Assembly (NCBI GenBank): GCA_015055905.1
Contig: SVHI01000008.1
Location: 1-53,629, forward strand
Origin: Clostridiales bacterium
GTDB taxonomy: Bacteria; Bacillota; Clostridia; Christensenellales; UBA1242
Length of the DNA stretch: 53,629 bases
Reading direction: 5' to 3'
Shown: positions 38,812 through 47,960 of the stretch, piece by piece
Layout of the letters: each line of letters opens with the position of its first letter
How positions within the stretch are numbered: position 1 is the stretch's first letter
The notes under the pieces: generated by a model
Databases searched by the model: none
What the model saw: the letters and a program-made list of their open reading frames with translations, nothing else
What the model was told of the DNA's origin: nothing
Position numbers and translations under genes: made by a program

Positions 38812-40342
38812 TTCCCTTTTTCCTACACATTAATTTATATTCGTTTTCAAGGTTTTGAATATTTGAATACATATCCGCTGTAAACGAAACTTTAATAGCA
38901 CGTTTTTTATCACTAATATCTTTTTGGTTAAGTTCAAACTTGTAAACCATTCCAAGAAGTTGCAACACAATTATTGGCGACATTGAAACAATACCAATCA
39001 AACCAAAACCCGCCATAGGATTTGAACTTAGTGACGCAAACTCAAGCACGATTGGCAACAAAAATGCTGATGTCATTGGACCTGAAGCAACGCCACCAGA
39101 GTCAAATGCAAGGCCTGTGAAAATTGATGGAACAAAGAACATCAATAAAAGTGCAACCAAATATCCAATCAAAATAATATTAAAGAAACTAATGTTATAA
39201 ATGATTCTAAAAATTGAAACCAAAATTGCCAGCGACATTGAAATAGCAACAGCAATCATAACAAAGCCTTTTGAGATGTTTCCTTTTGTGGCTGATTGAA
39301 CTTGTTTTGCAAGCACCATAACCGATGGTTCACTAAATGTGATAATAAATCCAATAACAACACAGAATATAACAACATATGCAGTGTTTAGGGTTTCAAT
39401 AAAGTTTCCAATTTGTTTACCCATATTTGTGATTCCAAATTCAATGCTGAATAAGAACAAATATAACCCAACAAATGTAACAACCATACCAAAAATAAGT
39501 GATATTTTTTGATTGATTGGAAGTTTTAAAATTATTATGTCATAAATGAAAAATACAACTGCAAGTGGAACAATAGCAAGTGCTGTTTGACTCAAAACAT
39601 CAAGATAAATTGATATAATTTCGTTGTTTACAACAGCATCAACACCCGCACTCTTATCCACAAAAGCAAACAACAAAAGAGTTGAAATAATCGGTCCTAG
39701 CGACGCTATACCAACCATACCAAACACTTCACTATTATTGCTTTCCTTCTTGCTAAACTTGTTTGAAATTCCCGATGAAATAGCAAGTAAGAATGGTGCA
39801 GATATAACACCAGTTGTTGCACCGCCCGCATCAAATGCAAGCGCAATATATTCACTTGGAACTTGTGTGCAAAGCAAGAAAATTATTGAAAAGATTGCTA
39901 GATATATATATTTTAAGTTAATTCGTTTAATGATACACAATACACCAAACGCAACCAAAATTCCAAGCCCAGCACCAATCATAAATGTTAAAAGTGTTTT
40001 TGATGATGTCGCCCCAGCCAAAACCGCTTGGTTTGAAAAGATTGCAACATCAGGTTCAGCAACTGTTGCAAATGTTCCAAACAACATTGCAAAAATCAAG
40101 AATATAACAAACCTAGATGCTTTTGTTACTGAGTTAACCATCAAGTCACCCATTGGCATAATTGTTGAATCAATACCCATTAATAATAGAGCTTCACCAA
40201 TAGCCGCAATAACAATCGCTCCAACAAATTTTAAAAGCAGTTCGGTTTCAAACTTATAAAAGAAAAAGTGCACAAAAAACACTACTACCAAAATTGGTAA
40301 TAGTGCTAAAAACGTGCCTCTTAATCTTTTTAAAAACTTCAT
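38801..40342 (-). CDS. DUF1538-family polytopic membrane protein with two homologous halves
   Basis: Repeated signatures: FATVAEPDVAIFSNQ / ITFSEPSVMVLAKQ and LAFDAGGATTGVISAPFLLAISSGI / LAFDSGGVASGPMTSAFLLPIVLEF; roughly 12 hydrophobic segments. Confidence 0.8.
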   Translation of the reverse strand: MKFLKRLRGTFLALLPILVVVFFVHFFFYKFETELLLKFVGAIVIAAIGEALLLMGIDSTIMPMGDLMVNSVTKASRFVIFLIFAMLFGTFATVAEPDVAIFSNQAVLAGATSSKTLLTFMIGAGLGILVAFGVLCIIKRINLKYIYLAIFSIIFLLCTQVPSEYIALAFDAGGATTGVISAPFLLAISSGISNKFSKKESNNSEVFGMVGIASLGPIISTLLLFAFVDKSAGVDAVVNNEIISIYLDVLSQTALAIVPLAVVFFIYDIIILKLPINQKISLIFGMVVTFVGLYLFLFSIEFGITNMGKQIGNFIETLNTAYVVIFCVVIGFIITFSEPSVMVLAKQVQSATKGNISKGFVMIAVAISMSLAILVSIFRIIYNISFFNIILIGYLVALLLMFFVPSIFTGLAFDSGGVASGPMTSAFLLPIVLEFASLSSNPMAGFGLIGIVSMSPIIVLQLLGMVYKFELNQKDISDKKRAIKVSFTADMYSNIQNLENEYKLMCRKKGNEK

Positions 40343-40361
40343 CTTACACCTTTATCGTAGT

Positions 40362-42662
40362 TTAATCAAAATTTATGCCACCAATAATATCGCTATCGAT
40401 TTTTCTTCTTGGTGTGCGAGTATGAGAGTGAGACCTTGTAGATGTTCTTCTTGTTGTTGTTCTTCTTGTTGTTGACCTTCCTCTAGTTCCTCTAGCCCTA
40501 GTTGTTTTAGTGGTTTTTGGTTCATCAACAACCTCTTCTTCAACCTCCTCAACATCTTCAACTTCAGTTTCTGCTTCAATTTTAGCTTGTGCAATTTCTT
40601 CTTGTTTTTCTCTTTCTTTTTGAGCCTCTCTATTAAGTTTTGTTACACACTCTAAGAGCATTTTTTCCATTTCAAGATTTGAAACATTAATACTATTTTT
40701 AAGTTCAGCCTTAAGTTGAGCCCCTACAAACTGAATCTTAGAATTATGTTTTTCAGATTCCTTAATTCTAGCCTCACGAATCTTGTAGTCTGTTTCGGCT
40801 TTCTTAAGTTTAATATCGCTTTTAAGTTTTTCAATATATGCCTTTTGCTTAGCATCTTCTTCTCTTTGACGAATTGTTTTCTCAAGTTCTTTGAGTCTAT
40901 TTTCATATTCCTCAGCAACTTTTTGTTTTTCAATTTCGGCAAGTCTAAGTTTTTCAGCAACCTCAGAATCACTTCTCTTGTTTTGCTCAATAAGTTCAAG
41001 CATCTTAGCCTGCAATTCTGTTTGTTGTTGCAAAATATTTCCGTGACCCATTTGTTGTGGGAAATCTGAGCCGTAACCAACTGGTTGAGGTGTTCCAAAT
41101 TGGTCATAAGGTTGTTGAATGTTATATCCTGGAATTTCGTTAGGGTCACCCATACCCATTGGGTCAAGAAGGTCATCTTCTTCAGGTTCAACCAACGTTT
41201 CAACTTTTTCTTCTGGTTCTGTTTCAGCTTCTGTTTCTGCTTGAGCTTCAGGAGCTTTATACATATCAGAGAATTTGCTAATAATTTCTTCGGTGAATGA
41301 CTTAAACTCTGCTTTTGTCAATGCCTCACCTGAAATGTCTTGTTTAAGTTCATTATCTTCTTCAGCAGTTGCAACTTGAGCAGTTTCTTTTGCTGGTTCA
41401 ACTGGTTGTGCTGGTTTAGAAGGACTTGTATCAATAGTCTTTTGTTCACCACCGCTAATAACAACTGAAATGTTTCCAGATGTGTCTTGTGGAACGCGAA
41501 TAACTTCACTAACATCAATATTTCCGCTTGAGTCAGGAAGAACTGCGCCACCATAACTTTGTCTTGGTTCATTTTGTTGAACGTCAACAAAATATTTCTT
41601 CAAATCGCCTGCTCCAGAACTTGCACCTGCTCCTGCAGAAACTGGTTCATTAAACTCAACCTGTCTACCAAGATTTTGTCCGCCACCCTGACCTACAAAT
41701 GGAGCACCGCCAGCCATTTCTTCGTTTGCTCTAGCCTCCATAGCAGCTTGTCTTTTGGCTTCTTTCTCTTCGTCTTCCTTAGCCTTTTCAGCAAGTTTCG
41801 CATTGATGGTTTCAATGTCGTCTGCATTAAAGCCAAGTTTATCAAGGTTGAATGAATCGTCCTCATCTTCATCATCTTCACTTTCTTTTGCAATGTCAGA
41901 AAGTTCGTTTGTTGAAATAACTTTTTCAGTTGGTTTGTCTTTAATGTTATTTGCTTCTCTTTCAATCTTGTCAAGTCTTGTTCTAACCTTGTCAAGTTCT
42001 TCTCTTTCGAATGCAAATGACTCACCACGAGTAAAGTCTTCAAATGCAAGTTTTTCAACGTCAACATCAGTTGCATAACTGAAGTTTTCGTCTTGGTCTG
42101 AAGTTGGAACAACCTCTTGAGCGTTTTCAAATGGGTCCATCAAGTCTTCAGTTTCTTTGAAGTCTTTATCAACCTTAGATTGTCTTTCAAGTTTGTTAAG
42201 ATAACTATCAAGAGAGAATCTGTTGTAGTCTTTATCATAAATTGACATCTTGTCAATAGGTTTTTGAAGGTCTGCCTTAACCTTGTCTTCGTCGTTATAC
42301 ATTGTGTCTCTCGTTCTTGACTTAAGATAGTCGCTGAATGAGAATGCACCCTTATCCTCAGTAGATTCTTCGGCTTGTTTTTCAGATTGTCTATAGTTTT
42401 TATTTTTCCAAGAAGAAAAGTCTTTCATATCAATAGGGTCAGTTCTTTGTTTTCTTGGACCAAAAAACTTACCAAACGGAGATGCTTGGTATTTTGAGCT
42501 CATATTCTTTCTTTCAACATTAGCCTTCTTTTCTTCAACATCAGGTCTATCCAAACTACTGTCATCAGACATAATGTTAATGACAACAGGCTCGTTGTTT
42601 GTTGAACGCAAAGCTTTCTTAAACAAATTATAATCTGCACTACTTGAGAAAAAATTATTCAT
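40362..42662 (-). CDS. Large charged, mostly disordered/coiled-coil protein with Arg/Thr/Ser-rich basic tail
   Basis: 766 aa; Glu/Lys-rich coiled coil (LRLAEIEKQKVAEEYENRLKELEKTIRQREEDAKQKAYIEKLKSDIKLKK) and C-terminal TTRARGTRGRSTTRRTTTRRTSTRSHSHTRTPRRK. Confidence 0.7.
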   Translation of the reverse strand: MNNFFSSSADYNLFKKALRSTNNEPVVINIMSDDSSLDRPDVEEKKANVERKNMSSKYQASPFGKFFGPRKQRTDPIDMKDFSSWKNKNYRQSEKQAEESTEDKGAFSFSDYLKSRTRDTMYNDEDKVKADLQKPIDKMSIYDKDYNRFSLDSYLNKLERQSKVDKDFKETEDLMDPFENAQEVVPTSDQDENFSYATDVDVEKLAFEDFTRGESFAFEREELDKVRTRLDKIEREANNIKDKPTEKVISTNELSDIAKESEDDEDEDDSFNLDKLGFNADDIETINAKLAEKAKEDEEKEAKRQAAMEARANEEMAGGAPFVGQGGGQNLGRQVEFNEPVSAGAGASSGAGDLKKYFVDVQQNEPRQSYGGAVLPDSSGNIDVSEVIRVPQDTSGNISVVISGGEQKTIDTSPSKPAQPVEPAKETAQVATAEEDNELKQDISGEALTKAEFKSFTEEIISKFSDMYKAPEAQAETEAETEPEEKVETLVEPEEDDLLDPMGMGDPNEIPGYNIQQPYDQFGTPQPVGYGSDFPQQMGHGNILQQQTELQAKMLELIEQNKRSDSEVAEKLRLAEIEKQKVAEEYENRLKELEKTIRQREEDAKQKAYIEKLKSDIKLKKAETDYKIREARIKESEKHNSKIQFVGAQLKAELKNSINVSNLEMEKMLLECVTKLNREAQKEREKQEEIAQAKIEAETEVEDVEEVEEEVVDEPKTTKTTRARGTRGRSTTRRTTTRRTSTRSHSHTRTPRRKIDSDIIGGINFD
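40443..40472. repeat. 15-nt perfect tandem duplication in coding sequence
   Basis: tgttcttcttgttgt x2, encoding the repeated TTRRT segment of the basic tail. Confidence 0.85.
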
Positions 42663-42747
42663 AGATAATCCTTACATAATAATACTAATATAATTATACA
42701 ATAATCGTTTTTTTTTACAAAACAAAATCACGCAAAATAAAGAAAAT

Positions 42748-42774
42748 AAAAAAATTCGTTAGAAATCTAACGAA
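42748..42774 (-). terminator. ddl terminator
   Basis: Stem ttcgttaga/tctaacgaa followed by T-run on minus strand. Confidence 0.85.
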
Positions 42775-43926
42775 CTAATCTGTGCTCAAAATATCTGTCA
42801 CATAATCGCTGTGAATATCGCATTTAAAGTCTTCACTATGTGCTATTTCAACCAGCCTTTCAATAAGCGGGTTTGTAACAATCTTGTTTTTCGCAAAGAA
42901 ATAATATGCAAGTGAACCAGGAACGGCATTAACTTCGCAAATATAAATTTTATTTTTTGTCTCATCATAAAGAAAATCTATCCTAACAATACCCTTGAGT
43001 CCCAACCCTTTAAAAACTTTTAGAGCCAAGTCTTTTAATTTAATTGAAAGTTCACTTGAAATTTGTGCGGGAAAATTTTTTCTTGAATTTTCCATTCCTC
43101 CCTTACACTTCTCACCCTTTGCCCCTTGAGATAAATACTTATCTGCAAATGTCAGTATTTCATTATTTTTTAGCGGTTCATCAACTTCACTCACTTGAAC
43201 TTTGTCTTTATCACCAATAACCGCAACGTTAAACTCTCTTGAATTTTTGATATATTTCTCAACTACAACCTTGTCATCAAATTCAAACGCTTGTTTAATC
43301 TTGTCATTAAAATCATCAATATCTTCAACAATAAACACACCTATTGAGCTTCCACCAGAATTCGCTTTAATAACAAGCGGAAATTTATAGAATTTGAAAT
43401 AATCTTCAAGTTTTATTTTATCATTCAAATAGTCATCTTTACTAATGCAAAAGCCCGAAACTATAGGCAGCTTCAACCCTCTCATAAGACTTTTGAACAT
43501 AAATTTATCCATACAAAACGAGAGTGCCTCACTGTTGCCAGCACTGCACACAATTCCTTGTTTTTCCAAAAATGTTACAAGTCTTCCATTTTCCCCGTCA
43601 CCCCCGTGACACGCAATAATAGCCGAGTCACAGGTCAAAAATTCCTTTAAACCAAACCTTGTTTTCAAAAACAATTTTTTCTTTTCATTACTTACAAAAC
43701 AAACCTCTTTGAACGCCTTGTTCTTTTTATTAAAATTCTTAAGCGAAAAATCTACAAGTTTTGCCTTTTTTGAATCACAGACAAAAAACTCATCTTGTCT
43801 TGAAACATAAAATAGCACAAGGTTTATATCCTTAAGCCTCGCCTTTTTATAAATCTGCATAGCCGTAACAACTGAAATGTCGTGCTCATAAGACTTTCCA
43901 CCAAAAACAAGTAAAACATTTTTCAT
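42775..43926 (-). CDS. ddl: D-alanine--D-alanine ligase
   Basis: LLVFGGKSYEHDISVVTA, HGGDGENGRLVTFLEKQGI, KANSGGSSIGVF, ICEVNAVPGSLAYYFF. Confidence 0.95.
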   Translation of the reverse strand: MKNVLLVFGGKSYEHDISVVTAMQIYKKARLKDINLVLFYVSRQDEFFVCDSKKAKLVDFSLKNFNKKNKAFKEVCFVSNEKKKLFLKTRFGLKEFLTCDSAIIACHGGDGENGRLVTFLEKQGIVCSAGNSEALSFCMDKFMFKSLMRGLKLPIVSGFCISKDDYLNDKIKLEDYFKFYKFPLVIKANSGGSSIGVFIVEDIDDFNDKIKQAFEFDDKVVVEKYIKNSREFNVAVIGDKDKVQVSEVDEPLKNNEILTFADKYLSQGAKGEKCKGGMENSRKNFPAQISSELSIKLKDLALKVFKGLGLKGIVRIDFLYDETKNKIYICEVNAVPGSLAYYFFAKNKIVTNPLIERLVEIAHSEDFKCDIHSDYVTDILSTD

Positions 43927-43971
43927 AAAACACCTCTAACTTATAATATGAAAAATGTAATTTTTGTGATA

Positions 43972-43994
43972 AAAAAAAGGATACTTTCGTATCC
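43972..43994 (-). terminator. murF terminator
   Basis: Stem ggatac/gtatcc (43979-43994), minus-strand T-run of 8. Confidence 0.8.
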
Positions 43995-44000
43995 CATTTT

Positions 44001-45656
44001 TTAGAAATAATTGTCTGGCAAGTCGTTTTCAAACAACACAACATCATCAGCCTCAGCCAAACTATTCAAAACCTTAACAGCTTGTGACAAACTTCCCGCT
44101 TGTAAAATATGTTCTTCGTCAAATCCAGCAAAAATCAACCCAGCCTTAATTGCGTCAAAGTTTATAAGGCTATCAATAATAACATAATCACAAACTGGAG
44201 CCATTGTTCTACCAAACTCAAAGTTACAATTAAACTGTTGTTTTCCAAGTTCAACAAGACCTGGTGTAATCACAAACTTCTTTCCTGAAAAAGTTGAAAG
44301 AACCTTTATGCTCGCCTCTGAACCTTGAACTGAACTATTGTAAGAATTATCAATAATTGTGTATTTTGCTGACGACTTAATAATCTCAAGTCTATGTGGA
44401 ACTGTGTGTAATTTTTCAATTCCCGCAGCAATCTCTTCGAGTGAAAGTCCCAAATCGCAAGCAACATTTGCAGCAAGCAAGATGTTTGAAATGTTATGTT
44501 CGCCAAGCAAAATTGTCTTGCATTTTTGTAATTTACCATCAATCTCAATTTCAAAAGTTGAACCGTCTTTTGTTGTTTTTATATTAGAAATTTTAACTTT
44601 TCCGTCACCTTCCAAAGAAACTCTCTTGCTTGACTTATAACTTTCAGCAAGTTTCTTTGCATTGATGCCGTCAGTGTTAATATAAATCTCACCACCATTA
44701 TTTTGAATGAATTCTGCAAGTTCTGCCTTTGTTTTAATGATATTTTCAACACTTCCAAATGTCAAAAGATGTTGATTTCCAACCCCAGTAATCAACCCCA
44801 CAGTTGGTCTAACCATATTACAAAGTTCCATAATATCGTTTTGTTGTCTTGCACCCATTTCAGCAATAAAGATTTCATCTTTCTCTTCAAGGTTCAAAAG
44901 AACCGTCTTTGCAAGCCCAAGCGGAGTGTTATAACTTGCAGGAGTTGGACAAATCTTAAATTTTTCTGAAAGAATTGTGCTTAATATATTTTTAACTGAA
45001 GTTTTTCCATAAGAACCAGTAATGCCAATAACTTTGATATTTTTCAAAGACTTTAATTTCTTCTTTGCCTTTGAGATGTATGTGTTTGAAATAATTTTTT
45101 CTAGTGGATAAGTAATGAAATATGCAAACAATACAACAAGCGGCAACATAATAGGAACAATCGCAATAAAAGCATAAGAAACAAAATCAAAATACTTAAA
45201 TCCAATATACTCTGCAAGCCAAGTAACAAACGCAACAATAGCAACATAAACAACAACAAGTCTGGTCATTCTTTTTGTATACTTGAGTGGTGATTTTTGT
45301 TTTGCATTAAACAAATTAACAATAAACAAGCAACTGAACAAAATGTAAAATGTAATTCCAATGTAAGAAAAGATATATGTTTTGCCTGTAAAGAAATCAC
45401 CCAGCAACACCCCTGTCACAACCATCGCTAAAAACGATAAAAATGACAACATAAACAATCTCGAAACATAAGAAAACTTGGTCTCTTTAAACCATTTCAA
45501 GAATGACTTAAGTTTATATCCAGTAAGTTGCAAAATTTGCAAGAGCCTATAACCCACAAAAATCATAAGGATTGATGAAATGACCATAATTATGGTAAAC
45601 ATAATAAAGTCAAGACTCGTGTCAAAAATTGAACTGGCAATCATACTAAAATTCAT
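44001..45656 (-). CDS. murF: MurF-like UDP-MurNAc-tripeptide:D-Ala-D-Ala ligase with N-terminal membrane domain
   Basis: About 5 predicted TM segments, then Mur ligase GITGSYGKTSVKNILSTIL, AEMGARQQNDI, IIDNSYNSSVQGSEASIKVL; followed by ddl. Confidence 0.85.
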   Translation of the reverse strand: MNFSMIASSIFDTSLDFIMFTIIMVISSILMIFVGYRLLQILQLTGYKLKSFLKWFKETKFSYVSRLFMLSFLSFLAMVVTGVLLGDFFTGKTYIFSYIGITFYILFSCLFIVNLFNAKQKSPLKYTKRMTRLVVVYVAIVAFVTWLAEYIGFKYFDFVSYAFIAIVPIMLPLVVLFAYFITYPLEKIISNTYISKAKKKLKSLKNIKVIGITGSYGKTSVKNILSTILSEKFKICPTPASYNTPLGLAKTVLLNLEEKDEIFIAEMGARQQNDIMELCNMVRPTVGLITGVGNQHLLTFGSVENIIKTKAELAEFIQNNGGEIYINTDGINAKKLAESYKSSKRVSLEGDGKVKISNIKTTKDGSTFEIEIDGKLQKCKTILLGEHNISNILLAANVACDLGLSLEEIAAGIEKLHTVPHRLEIIKSSAKYTIIDNSYNSSVQGSEASIKVLSTFSGKKFVITPGLVELGKQQFNCNFEFGRTMAPVCDYVIIDSLINFDAIKAGLIFAGFDEEHILQAGSLSQAVKVLNSLAEADDVVLFENDLPDNYF

Positions 45657-45677
45657 AATAATTTCCTCAAATAAATA

Positions 45678-46403
45678 TTATATATTTTTCAAGAAAGTGT
45701 CAAGAATAATGACAAATTCTTCTTTTTTTTCTAAGAACGAAAAATGCCCTGCATCTTTCAAAAAATAGAGTTTTGAATTTTTAATTAAGCGGTTTAAACG
45801 TCTCGCCATATAAGGCTTTGTCTCTGTGTCTTTGTCACCCCAAACAATTATTGACTTAGCCTTTATAAATTTTGCATCAAAGGATAAGTCTTCATTTACA
45901 ACATTCACAAATGTCTGTTTCATAAGCGGAGACAATTTCTTATAATCACTAGAACCGAACTTTTCAAGTTTAGTTTTATATTTTTCATTTTGTGCAGCCT
46001 TCGCCTTGAGCCTCTTATATTTTTTCACTTTCAAATAATAAACCAAACTTCTTCTTGGCAAAATGCCAGCAGAATCAACCAAAACTAGAGAAAGTTTTTT
46101 ATAACAATTCTCAAACAAAAAAGAAAACTTAATCGCAACCCTTCCACCAAAAGAATGTCCAAGCAAAACAACCTCATTTGCGTCAAACTTATCAATCAGT
46201 TCTTTAAGTTCAAAAACATAATCTCGAACAAAAAAAGGTCTATCAGGCTCCTTTGTTTTTCCAAATCCAGCAAAGTCAACAAAGAGCATAGACCACTCTT
46301 CCAAAAATAAATCTTTAAGCCACAAAAAAGAATTCATATCCGCACCCCAACCGTGCAGAAAAACTATCATCTTTTTTGATGTTCCAACTTTCAAATAATT
46401 CAT
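45678..46403 (-). CDS. Alpha/beta hydrolase
   Basis: FLHGWGADMNSFLWL, GHSFGGRVAIK nucleophile elbow, DAGHFSFLEK. Confidence 0.9.
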   Translation of the reverse strand: MNYLKVGTSKKMIVFLHGWGADMNSFLWLKDLFLEEWSMLFVDFAGFGKTKEPDRPFFVRDYVFELKELIDKFDANEVVLLGHSFGGRVAIKFSFLFENCYKKLSLVLVDSAGILPRRSLVYYLKVKKYKRLKAKAAQNEKYKTKLEKFGSSDYKKLSPLMKQTFVNVVNEDLSFDAKFIKAKSIIVWGDKDTETKPYMARRLNRLIKNSKLYFLKDAGHFSFLEKKEEFVIILDTFLKNI

Positions 46404-46415
46404 AAAACAATAAGT

Positions 46416-46853
46416 CTAAACAAGTTCCAACTTCATTAAAATAGCATCACTATCGCCATAATAATTTTTTCTTCTTGAATATTCCTTAAACCCAAATTTG
46501 TCATACAAATTTATAGCCTTAGTATTATTAATATTCACTTCAAGAAAAATAGTTCTAACATTTCTATGTCTGCAGTTTTCAATCAAATGATTCATCAAAA
46601 TATTAGAAAGTTTCTTCCCTTGATATTCTTCCCTAAGTGCAATATCAAAAAGTTCCGCTTCGTCCAAAATTATTGAACATTCATAAAACCCAACAACTTT
46701 TCTTCCTTCAAGCAAAACATAATAATCAAGTGTTTCACTCTCCAGCGAACTTTCAATCACACTAGAATTTTCCAAACCAAAAAATGTCTTTTCAATCAAA
46801 AAGACATCTTCAATATATTTCTTCTCAAGTTTCTCAATTCTAAAATTTTCCAT
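46416..46853 (-). CDS. rimI: Ribosomal-protein-alanine N-acetyltransferase RimI (GNAT)
   Basis: LFDIALREEYQGKKLSNILMNHLI...FLEVNINNTKAINLYDKFGFKEYSRRKNYY; next to tsaB. Confidence 0.9.
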   Translation of the reverse strand: MENFRIEKLEKKYIEDVFLIEKTFFGLENSSVIESSLESETLDYYVLLEGRKVVGFYECSIILDEAELFDIALREEYQGKKLSNILMNHLIENCRHRNVRTIFLEVNINNTKAINLYDKFGFKEYSRRKNYYGDSDAILMKLELV

Positions 46854-47494
46854 TAACCTAAATTTAACTTTTTATTCCTTTCAATCTCTGCTTGTGATGC
46901 TCTCAAATACACTGGAGAAATTTGATTGAGTGCAACACAATCACCTTTTTCAAGTTTTTTATTAAACGCTAAAACTATGTTATTTTCGGCGATTATTGAT
47001 TGAATTTCATTTTTGTTTAATGTGTTTTGCGTTTTTTCTAAAAGAACATAAACCTTTCCAAACTCACCAGTTTTAACTTTTTCAGCAAGTTCTTTTGCAT
47101 CAATACATTCATCTAAAACATCGTTTCCATTAACAAATCTTGCATACACAAAATTTGAAAAACCGTCTAAAACACAAACATATTTTTCGTCTTCAATTCC
47201 ACAGAACGCATCAAAGTTAGACATCTCAAAAATCCTTGCTTTCAAGTTCACAGCAAGCCCCTTCACCATTGAAACCGCAACACGAATTCCTGTAAAACTT
47301 CCAGGTCCAGCACACACGCCAACATTTTGAATATCGTGAATTGATAACCCTGCTTGAGCCAAAAGCGAATCAACAGCAACAAGCAAATCATCGGTATGTT
47401 TTTTATTGTTGCTATCGCACGAGAAAAAGACATCTTTGCCACTAAGAACAAAAACATTCATTCCACAAGAACAATCTAAAATCAAACTATTCAT
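46853..47494 (-). CDS. tsaB: tRNA threonylcarbamoyladenosine biosynthesis protein TsaB
   Basis: NVGVCAGPGSFTGIRVAVSMVKGLA; start overlaps tsaE end by 1 nt. Confidence 0.95.
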   Translation of the reverse strand: MNSLILDCSCGMNVFVLSGKDVFFSCDSNNKKHTDDLLVAVDSLLAQAGLSIHDIQNVGVCAGPGSFTGIRVAVSMVKGLAVNLKARIFEMSNFDAFCGIEDEKYVCVLDGFSNFVYARFVNGNDVLDECIDAKELAEKVKTGEFGKVYVLLEKTQNTLNKNEIQSIIAENNIVLAFNKKLEKGDCVALNQISPVYLRASQAEIERNKKLNLG

Positions 47495-47910
47495 TATCTT
47501 TCAATCCTTATCTTTCTACTTTCGTCACTAATCTTTTCAATATAAACCTTTATTGCTGAACTTGGAAACATTCCTTTTGCTCTTTCTGGCCATTCAACAA
47601 ATGAAATACCATCGCCATAAAAATATTCCTCAGCACCAATAGCATCAAGTTCAGAAACATCATTGATTCTATATAAATCAAAATGATAAATTTCAGGGTC
47701 TGTTTCATAAACATTAACAATAACAAAAGTTGGTGAAACAGCAATAACTTTTCCATTTGAAAAAGAATTAACAACACCCTTAACAAAAACTGTTTTTCCT
47801 GCACCGAGGTCACCGTCTAACAAAACGATATCACCCTTTGAGAGAGTCTTTGCAAAAATAGATGCTATCTCAAGTGTTTCAGCCGAACTATTTGAAATAA
47901 ATTCTTCCAT
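47494..47910 (-). CDS. tsaE: tRNA threonylcarbamoyladenosine biosynthesis ATPase TsaE
   Basis: LLDGDLGAGKTVFVKGV Walker A, SPTFVIVNVYE, FDLYRI, FVEWPERA. Start set to ATG 47910. Confidence 0.96.
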   Translation of the reverse strand: MEEFISNSSAETLEIASIFAKTLSKGDIVLLDGDLGAGKTVFVKGVVNSFSNGKVIAVSPTFVIVNVYETDPEIYHFDLYRINDVSELDAIGAEEYFYGDGISFVEWPERAKGMFPSSAIKVYIEKISDESRKIRIER

Positions 47911-47960
47911 AATTTTCTCCAACAAAATTATAACACACTAAGTCAAAAATTGAAAGTAAT

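Noticed and set aside
39624-40259. 211-aa plus-strand ORF
   Set aside because: Antisense shadow of the DUF1538 membrane gene; composition reflects the complement of hydrophobic codons, no RBS or family.
40724-41203. 159-aa minus-strand alternate-frame ORF
   Set aside because: Same-strand alternate frame of the coiled-coil region of the 766-aa protein; no independent start signal.
41693-42130. 145-aa minus-strand ORF rich in Lys/Leu/Thr
   Set aside because: Out-of-frame overlap within the 766-aa gene; explained by low-complexity E/K/D codons read in another frame.
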